This document shows positions 33,391-41,797 of a stretch of 47,271 bases of DNA, piece after piece. The number at the start of each line of letters is the position of its first letter. The stretch's first letter is position 1. Source of the DNA: Candidatus Endomicrobiellum meruensis (GTDB lineage Bacteria > Elusimicrobiota > Endomicrobiia > Endomicrobiales > Endomicrobiaceae). The stretch is from the NCBI GenBank assembly GCA_031282625.1, contig JAITDI010000023.1, positions 1 through 47,271 of the forward strand. The letters are read 5' to 3'. The notes under the pieces are model-generated. The model did not search any database, had not been told where the DNA came from, and saw only the letters and a list, made by a program, of their open reading frames with translations. The position numbers were made by a program, and so were the translations under genes.

Positions 33391-35063
33391 TGTTGTCCTC
33401 TCTGTCAATTAAGAATTTTGCTTTGATTGATGATTTAAGTATAGATTTTTCAAGTGGATTTACAGTGATCAGTGGTGAGACTGGATCTGGGAAATCTATA
33501 TTAATAAAGTCTATGGAGCTTCTTACTGGAGCTAGAGCAGATTTAGCTCTTATACGCGCAGATTGTTCTGTATGCACAATTAGCGCCTCTTTTGAAACTA
33601 AAAGTGATAAGGTATCAGAGTTTTTAAATAATTTTTCAATACCTTTTGACGACAATATAATTCTAATCCGCAGAACCATAGAAAATACCGGAAAAAGCAA
33701 AGCTTTTATAAATGATTCGCAAGTTAGCATATCGGCTCTTGCTTCTATTGGAGAGCTGCTCATAGATTTTCACGGACAAAATGAAAAACATTCTCTTCTT
33801 GATTTAGATTCTCAACTAGAAATATTAGATAATGAAGTTGAAGACTTAAAACCTTTGCTAAAAAAATCAGCTGATTTATATAATAAAGTTGAAGATTTAG
33901 AATCAAAGATTGAGGCTATGAATCTCTCTGATACAGAAAGAGCAAGAAAAGTTGATTTGTATTCTTTCCAAATTAAAGAGATTAACGATGCGAAACTTGA
34001 ACTTGGTGAAGATGAAAAACTTGAAGCAGAACTTCCTAAATTAAAAAATGCTGAGAAAATTACTTCTTTATCTAAAGAAGTAAGAGCCATATTATATTCG
34101 TCAGACAATGCGGTTTTAGACGGTATTCTAAAAGCTAAAAAGAGTATAGAGTTGGTAAATTCTTACGGTGAAGACGCTTCTGAGACATTATCATTAATTG
34201 AGCAATCGTATTATCAGGCTGAAGAGGCGTATAGAGAAGTTGAAAATATACTTTCAAAGACAAGTTTAGACCCTGAAAGATTAAACGCTTCACTTGAGAG
34301 GGCGGAACTTATAAAAAAGTTAAAGAAAAAATATGGCAATACAATAGAAGAAATTATCAAATACAAAGATAAAATTGTTTATGAACTCAACTCCTTAAGC
34401 GGTTATAAAGAAAATTCCGATAGATTTAAAAAAGAGCTTGAAGAAAACACAAAACGCTTGTTAGAAGTCTGCGAAGCAATAAGCGCAAAAAGACAAAAAA
34501 CAGCCAAAGTTTTTTCCAAATCTGTTCAAGATAAACTTTTGGAATTGGAAGTAAAAAATGCCGTATTTGAAGTTAAATTTGAGAAAAAAGAACCTTCGGC
34601 TAAAGGATACGATGTTGCAGAGTTCATGTTTTGCGCCAATAAAGGGGAGAAAATTCTTCCTTTGAGAAGTACTGCCTCAGGCGGCGAACTTTCAAGAGTT
34701 TTGCTTGCAATAGAATTATCTACAAAAATTCAGAACTATCAAACTTCAGTATTTGATGAAATTGATACGGGTACTGGCGGAAAAATAGGGGAAAAAATTG
34801 GTGAAAAACTTGCAGAGCTTGCTAAAAGAAAGCAAGTATTTTCTATAACGCATCTTGCGCAGGTTGCTTCTTTTGCCAAAACGCACATTAAAATTTATAA
34901 AGAAATAGAAAATTCAAGAACATACACAAGGGCTAAAGTTTTAAAAGAATGCGAGCATATTGAAGAAGTTGCCAGAATGGTATCAGGTGAAAAAATATCA
35001 AAAACAGCTTTAGATCATGCAAAAAATTTAATAACTAATTCTCAAGTGTTTTGTAGTAAATAA
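33390..35063 (+). CDS. recN: DNA repair protein RecN
   Basis: SMC-like ATPase acting at double-strand breaks. 557 residues from ATG 33390, with GGAG inside the nadK end serving as ribosome site. Seen: Walker A GETGSGKS at 29-36, HGQNEKHSLL near 128, two coiled-coil arms (150-230 and 290-375), the signature SGGELSRVLLAIEL, and Walker B FDEIDTGTGGK. A longer reading from TTG 33378 lacks support. Ten bases after its stop the HEPN gene begins. Confidence 0.95.
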   Translation: MLSSLSIKNFALIDDLSIDFSSGFTVISGETGSGKSILIKSMELLTGARADLALIRADCSVCTISASFETKSDKVSEFLNNFSIPFDDNIILIRRTIENTGKSKAFINDSQVSISALASIGELLIDFHGQNEKHSLLDLDSQLEILDNEVEDLKPLLKKSADLYNKVEDLESKIEAMNLSDTERARKVDLYSFQIKEINDAKLELGEDEKLEAELPKLKNAEKITSLSKEVRAILYSSDNAVLDGILKAKKSIELVNSYGEDASETLSLIEQSYYQAEEAYREVENILSKTSLDPERLNASLERAELIKKLKKKYGNTIEEIIKYKDKIVYELNSLSGYKENSDRFKKELEENTKRLLEVCEAISAKRQKTAKVFSKSVQDKLLELEVKNAVFEVKFEKKEPSAKGYDVAEFMFCANKGEKILPLRSTASGGELSRVLLAIELSTKIQNYQTSVFDEIDTGTGGKIGEKIGEKLAELAKRKQVFSITHLAQVASFAKTHIKIYKEIENSRTYTRAKVLKECEHIEEVARMVSGEKISKTALDHAKNLITNSQVFCSK

Positions 35064-35072
35064 GGAGTTACA

Positions 35073-35489
35073 ATGAGCGAAATCAGCACTGAATTTTTAG
35101 AAAGATGCATAACAACGTTTGAAAAATCTTATGAATTATTGATGAAAAGCGAAGAAGGGAGTATAGATTATGAAATGTATCGCAATGCTTTGGTAAAAGC
35201 TTTTGAAATGACTTTAGAACAAAGTGGCAAACTTTTAAGGAAGAAAATAACTCCATATTTTTCTACAAAAAAATCAGCTGATACTTTGGTTTTCAAAGAT
35301 TTGTTCCGTAGTGGTGTTAGATATGGATTATTATCCCAAGATGAAGTGGAAAGATGGTTAAAATATAGAGATAACAGAAACAATACAGCTCATGATTACG
35401 GACAGAAATTTGCACAAGAAACTTTATCTTTTATTAAAGATTTCATAAAAGATGCGAAAAATCTTAAGAAAGCTATAGATAATGAATGA
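35073..35489 (+). CDS. HEPN-family protein, putative toxin of a MNT/HEPN pair (HepT/HI0074-like)
   Basis: A 138-residue all-helical protein of the nucleotidyltransferase substrate-binding group. It carries the HEPN RNase motif in the RX4HXY form: Arg102, His107 and Tyr109 (RNNTAHDY). In the studied Shewanella HepT the toxin cleaves RNA and is silenced when the Tyr is AMPylated by its MNT partner; the same residues are present here. AAGGAG precedes the ATG. It overlaps the MNT gene by eight bases and follows recN by 9 bases, so it is probably in the nadK-recN transcript. Toxicity is inferred only. Confidence 0.88.
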   Translation: MSEISTEFLERCITTFEKSYELLMKSEEGSIDYEMYRNALVKAFEMTLEQSGKLLRKKITPYFSTKKSADTLVFKDLFRSGVRYGLLSQDEVERWLKYRDNRNNTAHDYGQKFAQETLSFIKDFIKDAKNLKKAIDNE

Positions 35490-35805
35490 TATTTTTATAG
35501 ATAATAAATCGTTAAAAGAGTTGCGGTCAATTATAAAAAAATTGTATCCGAAAGCTATTGTCTGGGCGTATGGAAGTAGAGTCGGGTACGATTCCAACAA
35601 TGTTCACAACGGTAGCGATTTGGATTTAGCAATTAAAGACTTTGGACAAGATAACCATAACATCTTTGAACTTAGAGAAGCTTTCCAAGAAAGTAATATA
35701 CCTTTTTTAATAGACGTTTTGGAGTTTAATAGCTTGCCAACTAATTTTAAAAAAGAAGTTGAAAAAAAATATATTGTAATCTACGATGGACAAAACAAGA
35801 AATAG
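35482..35805 (+). CDS. Minimal nucleotidyltransferase (MntA-like antitoxin)
   Basis: A 107-residue polymerase-beta-type nucleotidyltransferase. Seen: Gly31-Ser32-Arg33 opening the active site, Asp46-x-Asp48 (SDLD), and a third acidic Asp78 (FLIDVLEF). The loop between GS and DxD has 13 residues instead of the more usual 10, a small insertion (NNVHN). All three metal ligands are present, so AMP transfer is plausible. In the best-studied pair this activity modifies the HEPN toxin. The gene starts inside the HEPN gene end. Confidence 0.88.
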   Translation: MNDIFIDNKSLKELRSIIKKLYPKAIVWAYGSRVGYDSNNVHNGSDLDLAIKDFGQDNHNIFELREAFQESNIPFLIDVLEFNSLPTNFKKEVEKKYIVIYDGQNKK

Positions 35806-35811
35806 TGAGGA

Positions 35812-36069
35812 ATGTCCAAAATGCTATATAAGCTCGGATTTTTAAAATTGAGATTTTTGGTTGAGAATGGATCAAAGAAGGAAAAAATAATAATCAAGAT
35901 TGTCCAAGCAGAAAATAATTTGAAGCATTTTATTTTAAATATTCTGAAACGTCAAAAATATTTAAAAAAATTTATTAACAACTTAAATATTAAAAAAAGA
36001 GTAACTATTAACGGAATAAGTTTTGTGTTTTATGATATTTTTCACGTAAAATTTTTGGTTTTGGGCTGA
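35812..36069 (+). CDS. Hypothetical small basic protein (uncertain)
   Basis: An 85-residue frame 6 bases after the MNT gene, with GTGAGG shortly before the ATG. It is rich in Lys, Ile, Asn and Phe and shows no known motif, signal or membrane segment. Such Lys/Ile/Asn-rich frames arise easily in AT-rich DNA, and on the opposite strand a frame of about 50 codons is open over the second half, so this may be non-coding or the wreck of another gene. Confidence 0.25.
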   Translation: MSKMLYKLGFLKLRFLVENGSKKEKIIIKIVQAENNLKHFILNILKRQKYLKKFINNLNIKKRVTINGISFVFYDIFHVKFLVLG

Positions 36070-36253
36070 AATGAAAGGCACACTACTTACACACAGCTCA
36101 AAAATGTTTCTATATACTAACTCATTTACAGCGATTAGTTTATACATTTCCCAACGGCAGCCAAAACGCGCGAATTATTAGCATTTTCTAGATGAGGTAA
36201 AAGAATAGAATTTTTCTGAGTCAACAAGCGCACAAAAAGACGAAATAAAAAAA

Positions 36254-36324
36254 CTCCGGGACTAGGATTCGAACCTAGACAAAGGGATCCAAAATCCCTT
36301 GTGCTACCATTACACAATCCCGGA
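36254..36324 (-). tRNA. tRNA-Gln (anticodon UUG)
   Basis: A complete 71-base cloverleaf without encoded CCA: acceptor TCCGGGA/TCCCGGA (7 perfect pairs), D stem GTGT/GCAC with loop AATGGTA, anticodon stem AGGGA/TCCCT with loop TTTTGGA (anticodon TTG), four-base variable region, T arm CTAGG/CCTAG with TTCGAAT, and discriminator G. It decodes CAA (and CAG by wobble). It begins one base after the ispE stop on the same strand, so it is probably processed from the ispE transcript. A T-tract (minus strand, about 36253-36247) directly follows and may help end transcription. Confidence 0.97.
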
Positions 36325-36325
36325 A

Positions 36326-37213
36326 TTATATACTATTAGTTGAAAGTTGATGTTGAAAAGAGAATTCCGTTGAATTGACAAACCAAAACTTCCATCTGTA
36401 TTTGTTTAGAGTTGTTCTTATAGATTCTAAGTTGACATTTGAGTCAAAAAGTCCAAAAACAGTGGATCCTGAACCGGACATTAAACTTATGCAGCCTTTG
36501 GCTCTTAAAACGTCCTTAATTTTTGCTATTTCTGGATAATCCGTAAGGACAAAATCTTCAAGTCTATTGAAACAACAGCTAAAAGCATCGCTTGTATTAA
36601 AAGAGCCATTGTCAATCTGAGCTTTGATTCTAGTAATTTCCTCTTTCTTTGTCAACGGAAATTTGACCTTTTTATAGACGCTTGCCGTATTAACGCCAAA
36701 ACCCGGATTTACAAGAATTACGTTTAAATTTTTAATAGTTTTTAAAGGAGTAATAATATCTCCTATACCTTCGCACAGAGCTGTTCCTCCTGTAAGAAAG
36801 AATGAGACGTCTGCTCCCAGTTTGGCGGCTATTTGCTCTAGCTCTTTTTTATTTGTCTTAACATTGTAAAGTTTAGCCAAAGCCGCAAGGGTTGCTGCGG
36901 CATCTGAAGATCCTCCGCCAAGTCCCGCACCCATAGGAATTATTTTTTTTAAACATATTTTGACGCCTTTATCTATTTTAAAATAATCATGAAATGCCCT
37001 TGCCGCTTTATAAACGATGTTGGTAGAATCTGTCTGCAATGTTCTACTATCGCATTCTAAAAATATGTTTTTGTCAGTAAGCTCAAAAGAAAGTTCGTCA
37101 TACAAACTTACAGTTTGCATTATACTTTCTAATTGATGGTAACCGTCTTCTCTTTTGTTTTTAATTTCTAAGAAAAGATTAATCTTTGCTTGCGCTTTGA
37201 GAGTTATTTTCAT
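36326..37213 (-). CDS. ispE: 4-diphosphocytidyl-2-C-methyl-D-erythritol kinase
   Basis: GHMP-family kinase of the MEP isoprenoid pathway. 295 residues. Seen: KINLFLEI near the N-terminus with the catalytic-region Lys, the ATP loop PMGAGLGGGSSDAAA near 92-106, and the C-terminal GCISLMSGSGSTVFG motif. I chose ATG 37213 rather than GTG 37225, because AGGTGA lies eight bases before the ATG. The start overlaps the TPR gene by 35 bases. Its presence means isoprenoids come from the MEP route, unless lost elsewhere. Confidence 0.94.
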   Translation of the reverse strand: MKITLKAQAKINLFLEIKNKREDGYHQLESIMQTVSLYDELSFELTDKNIFLECDSRTLQTDSTNIVYKAARAFHDYFKIDKGVKICLKKIIPMGAGLGGGSSDAAATLAALAKLYNVKTNKKELEQIAAKLGADVSFFLTGGTALCEGIGDIITPLKTIKNLNVILVNPGFGVNTASVYKKVKFPLTKKEEITRIKAQIDNGSFNTSDAFSCCFNRLEDFVLTDYPEIAKIKDVLRAKGCISLMSGSGSTVFGLFDSNVNLESIRTTLNKYRWKFWFVNSTEFSFQHQLSTNSI

Positions 37214-39332
37214 TTTGATTATCACCTAGTATGGGAGAAATTTTTGTTGTTTCTAGCAATCCTTTAATTTTTATGTTTTTAAATGCAAATTTAATTTTTT
37301 TAGGAAGATTTGATATAACAAATTTTTCATATTTTGAAATGGTAACTGTTAAATCTTTATCAAAAAAACTTTCTATTAACGCTGTATCAAGATTTAAAAC
37401 CAGTTCCTTGTCTTCTTTAGAGTAAATGATGCGTTTGCTTTTTTGCGTTATTTTAGCATCAACAAATTGTTTATAAAAATTACCGCTAAAAATATCACAA
37501 GTTTTAGAAATAATATTGGATATTTCTTGAGGAAGTTGGTTTTCTATGGCTTTTGGAACAAATTCATAAATTCCATTTTTTATATGTACTGACATCCCTC
37601 CGGGGATAAGTATTGCAGGCAAATCTATTTTTAGCGAGTTGGTTTTAGAATAAGAAAATGGAATATAAAACTTCTTACTTAAAAAACTTGAACTTATTTT
37701 TGTTTTAAATCCAGTTTTAAAAGGAAATAATTTGAGATAGTTGCTCTCGCTTCTTAGAAGCATTTGTTTGTAAAGCTCTTCAAGAGGCATTTGTTTTTGT
37801 GCAGAATCTAATTTTTTCCTTATTTTTTTATTTTCTTTAAAATCAAAAGAAAGAGAATATGCTATCCAAGCTTGTACAGGTTTATTTAATGCTGTATAAG
37901 TGTCTCCAAGATGCTCGTACATAAGAGGGTCTTTTGTTATTTTTACGGCTGCAAGAAGGAATCTTTCGGCAAGTTCAAAATTTTTAAGCCTGTAATAAAG
38001 CCAACCAAGCGAATCAAGGTAAACGCTATTTTTTGGTTCTAAAGTTACAGCTCTTATGAGAAATATTTCAGATTCTTTTAACTTAATTCCTTTATCTGCA
38101 TATGTGTAACCAAGATAATTCATAGCTTTTGCATGTTCTGGATTTATCTCTATAGCTCTCAAAAGTGATTGTTCAGCGTTTGTAAAGTCTTTCTCTTTAT
38201 CAAACGCCAACCCTAAATAAAAGTATGCATCTGAGAATTTTGGTTCAATTTCTATGACTTTTTTAAAGTATTCTATAGCTTTGTTGTATCGCTTCCAATC
38301 CATATAATTTAAAGATGCCAAGTACAAAATTTCGTGGTTTTGTGTAGCAATTTCTATAGCTTTTAAGAATTTTTTTTCTGATTTTTGATAGTTCTTTAAT
38401 ATTGAGTAATAATATCCAAGCCTTGTAATTATTGAAATGTTTTTTTCTTCGGCTTTTTCAACATTTTCCAACTCTGAGGCTGCTTTATCAAATTGTCCAT
38501 TTTTTTCGTATATTATTCCAAGCCAAAAATTTATTGTTGTATTATTTGGAAGTTTCTTTTTTGCTTTTAGTAAGTAGTCTTTAGCTTTTTGATAATTTTG
38601 TGCTTCATAAAAACATTTTCCTAAATACATAAGGACTAGTGCATTATCCGGAAATAGTGACACATAGTTTTCGTATTCTTTTATTGCCGAATCAAACTGT
38701 CCTATTTTTTCATAGATTCTTGCTTTAGCTATATAAGCGTCTCTAATTTCAGGATTTATTGTTATAACTTTATCATAAGATGCCAGAGCATCACTTGTCA
38801 TATTTAATTTTTCTTGAACCATTCCAAGTTGAAAATAACCCATGGCATTGTCTGGCTGCTGTTGCAGAAATCTATTCCAATAACATTTAGATTTTTTTAA
38901 TTCGTTACCGGAATAATAATATGAAGCAAGATAGGCTGTAGCTGTTTCATCTTCAGGATCAAGCTTTAATGTTTTTTCCAAGTATTGTTTTGCAATTTCA
39001 GGTTTATTTACCACTAGATAAAATGTTGCTAAGAAGATCGTTGTTTTTGGGTTTAAACCGTCAATCTCGTCAATTTTTTGAGATGTTTCAAAAGCTTTGT
39101 CTGTTTTTCCGGCTTGCCAATATAAATATGCTAAATTTTTATATACACTAAAAGCTTCTTTATCCAAACCGATAACTTTCTCGTAACTTTTTATGCAATC
39201 TTCAATATGTCCTGCTTTTAAATCAAAAGTTCCTTTAAGAAATATTTTATACGCTTCGTAGTTTGCGGTAAACAAAGGTTTGCTTAAAAAAAATAATAGC
39301 AATAATATAAAAAATAATTTGTTTCTTTTCAT
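37179..39332 (-). CDS. Exported TPR-repeat protein
   Basis: A 717-residue protein with a signal peptide or anchor (LFFILLLLFFLSKPLF, residues 6-21), then about fourteen consecutive tetratricopeptide repeats (25-500) recognisable by recurring A..YLG..Y and NP..A patterns, for example INPEHAKAMNYLGYTYADKG near 398. The last 190 residues (520-700) are not TPR: they are beta-rich and look like a lipoprotein-carrier type (LolA/LolB-like) fold, though I am unsure. It probably scaffolds envelope complexes in the periplasm. The ispE start lies in its end. Confidence 0.85.
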   Translation of the reverse strand: MKRNKLFFILLLLFFLSKPLFTANYEAYKIFLKGTFDLKAGHIEDCIKSYEKVIGLDKEAFSVYKNLAYLYWQAGKTDKAFETSQKIDEIDGLNPKTTIFLATFYLVVNKPEIAKQYLEKTLKLDPEDETATAYLASYYYSGNELKKSKCYWNRFLQQQPDNAMGYFQLGMVQEKLNMTSDALASYDKVITINPEIRDAYIAKARIYEKIGQFDSAIKEYENYVSLFPDNALVLMYLGKCFYEAQNYQKAKDYLLKAKKKLPNNTTINFWLGIIYEKNGQFDKAASELENVEKAEEKNISIITRLGYYYSILKNYQKSEKKFLKAIEIATQNHEILYLASLNYMDWKRYNKAIEYFKKVIEIEPKFSDAYFYLGLAFDKEKDFTNAEQSLLRAIEINPEHAKAMNYLGYTYADKGIKLKESEIFLIRAVTLEPKNSVYLDSLGWLYYRLKNFELAERFLLAAVKITKDPLMYEHLGDTYTALNKPVQAWIAYSLSFDFKENKKIRKKLDSAQKQMPLEELYKQMLLRSESNYLKLFPFKTGFKTKISSSFLSKKFYIPFSYSKTNSLKIDLPAILIPGGMSVHIKNGIYEFVPKAIENQLPQEISNIISKTCDIFSGNFYKQFVDAKITQKSKRIIYSKEDKELVLNLDTALIESFFDKDLTVTISKYEKFVISNLPKKIKFAFKNIKIKGLLETTKISPILGDNQNENNSQSASKD

Positions 39333-39345
39333 AATATAATTTCCG

Positions 39346-39774
39346 TCAATTAGTCAATCTTAGGACAATAGCGTCTTCGTCTCTATAATAGTTTTTTCTT
39401 AGTCCTATTTCTTTAAAGCCGAAAGTCTTATACAAATTTAATGCTGACATATTGCTTTTTCGGACTTCAAGAAAAATAAACTTGGATTTTTTCAGCAAAG
39501 TTTCTCTTACTATATCTGTAAGCATAAATCTGCCACAATTTTGTCTTCTAAATTTTGGACATACAGCTATAGTAAGTATTTCGGTTTCATCTGCAATTGT
39601 AGAGATTATATAATATCCAACCACAATTTTGTTTTTTATGAGAATTTTAAAGATTACAGTTTTATTTTTGGCAGAATCCAAAAACATTTCCCTATTCCAT
39701 GGGTTAGTAAATGATTCGTGTTCAATTTTTAATATATCGTTTAGAAAATTTTCTGAAAAGATTACCAAATCCAT
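39346..39774 (-). CDS. rimI: GNAT N-acetyltransferase, RimI-like
   Basis: RimI acetylates the N-terminus of ribosomal protein S18. The 142 residues show the GNAT core: ITISTIADETEILTIAV strands, the acetyl-CoA loop VCPKFRRQNCGRFML (RxxGxG with the last Gly replaced by Phe) and the C-terminal VRKSNMSALNLYKTFGF motif near 108-124, which is typical of RimI. ATG 39774 has AAAGAG seven bases upstream; TTG 39780 is less likely. It lies 14 bases after pdxA and 13 bases before the TPR gene. Confidence 0.87.
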   Translation of the reverse strand: MDLVIFSENFLNDILKIEHESFTNPWNREMFLDSAKNKTVIFKILIKNKIVVGYYIISTIADETEILTIAVCPKFRRQNCGRFMLTDIVRETLLKKSKFIFLEVRKSNMSALNLYKTFGFKEIGLRKNYYRDEDAIVLRLTN

Positions 39775-39788
39775 TTGCAACTCTTTAC

Positions 39789-40718
39789 TTATTTATGTAA
39801 TTTTTTTATATGATTTACAGCATATAAGATAGACTCTATCATTGGGGAGATATCAGCTTTGTTTTTGCCAGCAATATCAAAAGCTGTCCCATGTCCTGGA
39901 GATGTTCTTACAAAAGGCAGCCCTGCGGTAACATTTACTATTTTTTTTTCATCTATACACTTTAAAGGTATCATAAGTTGGTCGTGGTACATTGCACACA
40001 CTAAATCAAAAGAACCGTTTTTGGTTTTTAACCAAGCTGAATCTGCAGGTAAAGGCTTGGTTATATTGATTCCCTGTTTAAGCAATACTTTGTAAGCTGG
40101 CATTATAATTTTTTGCTCTTCAGATCCAAAAATTGAATTATCGCTTGCGTGTGGGTTTAAAGCGCACAAAGCAACTTTTATATTTTTTTTGCTTATAAAA
40201 TCTATACTTAATTTTACTGTATCAATAATATTTTTTGTTTTTATGGTTTTATGAATTTCTGATATTGGAATATGCCTTGTTACCATAGTGCCATGTATAT
40301 TACCACATGCCATTAGCATTGCGACTTTTTTACTTTTTGTAAGTGTAGCCAGTAGTTCTGTATGACCAGGATATTTTACTCCGGCAAGTTTTAATGATTC
40401 TTTTGAAATAGGCGCTGTTACTAAGGCATTTGCTTTGCCCGACATGCAATAGCTTATGGCTTTTTTTATTGCTGACAAAGCAATTATGCCTGCCTTTTTT
40501 GAAGGAATTCCTATCTTTACAGAATGACCTATATTAGAAGACTCTACAAAATGAAACGGTATTTTACCTATAAAATATTTTGCAAGAACTTGCTTATCGC
40601 CAAAAACTACAGGGCTACAAACTCTTTTTACTTCCAAAGAATTTACAGCCCTGCATACTATTTCATAACTTATTCCCGTAGGATCTCCTAAAGTAATCGC
40701 TAAAGGGGGGGTAGGCAT
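39789..40718 (-). CDS. pdxA: 4-hydroxythreonine-4-phosphate dehydrogenase
   Basis: Pyridoxal 5'-phosphate synthesis by the DXP-dependent route. The 309-residue length is normal. Seen: the LGDPTGIS start, GHTELLA near 138, ALNPHASDN near 192, MYHDQLMIPLK near 247, and the metal-binding FVRTSPGHGTAFDIAGK near 273-289. The start lies three bases after the upstream chaperone stop. Whether the cell has the rest of the DXP-dependent pathway is not visible here. PdxA and IspE both draw on deoxyxylulose phosphate, and both are in this cluster. Confidence 0.95.
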   Translation of the reverse strand: MPTPPLAITLGDPTGISYEIVCRAVNSLEVKRVCSPVVFGDKQVLAKYFIGKIPFHFVESSNIGHSVKIGIPSKKAGIIALSAIKKAISYCMSGKANALVTAPISKESLKLAGVKYPGHTELLATLTKSKKVAMLMACGNIHGTMVTRHIPISEIHKTIKTKNIIDTVKLSIDFISKKNIKVALCALNPHASDNSIFGSEEQKIIMPAYKVLLKQGINITKPLPADSAWLKTKNGSFDLVCAMYHDQLMIPLKCIDEKKIVNVTAGLPFVRTSPGHGTAFDIAGKNKADISPMIESILYAVNHIKKLHK

Positions 40719-40721
40719 ATA

Positions 40722-41771
40722 TTACCAAGTTTTGTTTATTTTAATATTAGCTTTAGACTTCAATCCATCAATATACTCATTTTGAGCTTTATTTGCGTTT
40801 ATATGAGCTAAAACTTCAGCTATATCATTTTTGATGTCATCAAAGGTAACGTCTTTCTTTGCACGCCTTTCTTCAATTTCTAAAAAGAATAATCCCATAT
40901 CTGTTTTAATAGGTTCTCTGGTATAATCGCCGACTTTCATTGAAAACGCAGTCTTATCCAAGACAGGTAAAAGATCACCTTTTGCTATTATGCCCAAGTC
41001 TCCATTTCTTGGTCTTGATATGGGATCTTCGGAATATTGCCCAGCAACATCTGCAAAAGTTTGTCTTTGAAGTTCTTTTTTGATTGTGGCAACTTTGGCT
41101 TGAACAGCTCTTACTGCGTCATCGTTTGCACCTTTAGGCAAACTTATAAAAATTTGACGTACTCTTATCTGTTCGCTTGACATTCTCTTCAAGGCAGCCG
41201 CAAGATTTGAAACTAAAGCGTCTTGTTCAGGTGATAAGTTTGCTTTTGCACCTTTTATTTTAGCAATAATCTTGTCGTAAAGAGATCTTGCTTCAATTTC
41301 AGTCGGCATCTGAACTTTAGACTCCAGACTCTGTTTTAGGAGCTTTCTTATAGAAACCTGTTCAGAAATCTTTTTCTCAAAGTCAGACATTGTCATATTC
41401 TCTCTTCTCAGTTCAGCTGTAAATTCAGAATCGTTTGCAAATCGCTTTCTAATTTCGGCAATACCTTCTTGCACATCATTTTTTGAAGGCTTAATCTTTT
41501 GTTTCTTCACTTCTTGTTTCAAAATGATTTCAGCTATTTGCTGATTTAAAACCATTTCCCTTAATTCATTTTCTTTTTGTTTTGTTTGCTCTGAAGCTGA
41601 TACGTTTTGCCTATATTCTTCCAATAGCGGAATAAAAATAGTATTAAATTCAGATTCAAAGATGGGTTCTCCATTTATTACAGCCAAAGTTTTATCAGCG
41701 TCTTTAGACAGTCCTAATAAAGTGCCTACGGCAAGAAATAACATCGCAATACACACCGCAAATTTTTTCAT
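40722..41771 (-). CDS. Periplasmic parvulin-type peptidyl-prolyl isomerase (SurA-like)
   Basis: A 349-residue exported protein: signal peptide (AVCIAMLFLAVGTLLGL), a SurA-N-like helical chaperone region (30-190), a PPIC domain at about 195-305 with RVRQIFISLPKG, ADVAGQYSEDP, RNGDLGIIAKGDL and FSMKVGDYT, and a C-terminal helix. In diderms such proteins fold outer-membrane barrels, and the porin at 6181-7383 is a likely client. pdxA follows three bases later, a common SurA-PdxA neighbourhood (surA-pdxA in E. coli). Spacing to the upstream lipoprotein gene is 26 bases. Confidence 0.9.
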   Translation of the reverse strand: MKKFAVCIAMLFLAVGTLLGLSKDADKTLAVINGEPIFESEFNTIFIPLLEEYRQNVSASEQTKQKENELREMVLNQQIAEIILKQEVKKQKIKPSKNDVQEGIAEIRKRFANDSEFTAELRRENMTMSDFEKKISEQVSIRKLLKQSLESKVQMPTEIEARSLYDKIIAKIKGAKANLSPEQDALVSNLAAALKRMSSEQIRVRQIFISLPKGANDDAVRAVQAKVATIKKELQRQTFADVAGQYSEDPISRPRNGDLGIIAKGDLLPVLDKTAFSMKVGDYTREPIKTDMGLFFLEIEERRAKKDVTFDDIKNDIAEVLAHINANKAQNEYIDGLKSKANIKINKTW

Positions 41772-41797
41772 TGTTTGTGTTCTCCTGGTATGGCAAT

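Noticed and set aside
36135..36317. 60-codon minus-strand frame next to ispE
   Set aside because: It runs through the tRNA-Gln gene in most of its length, so it is not a protein gene as drawn.
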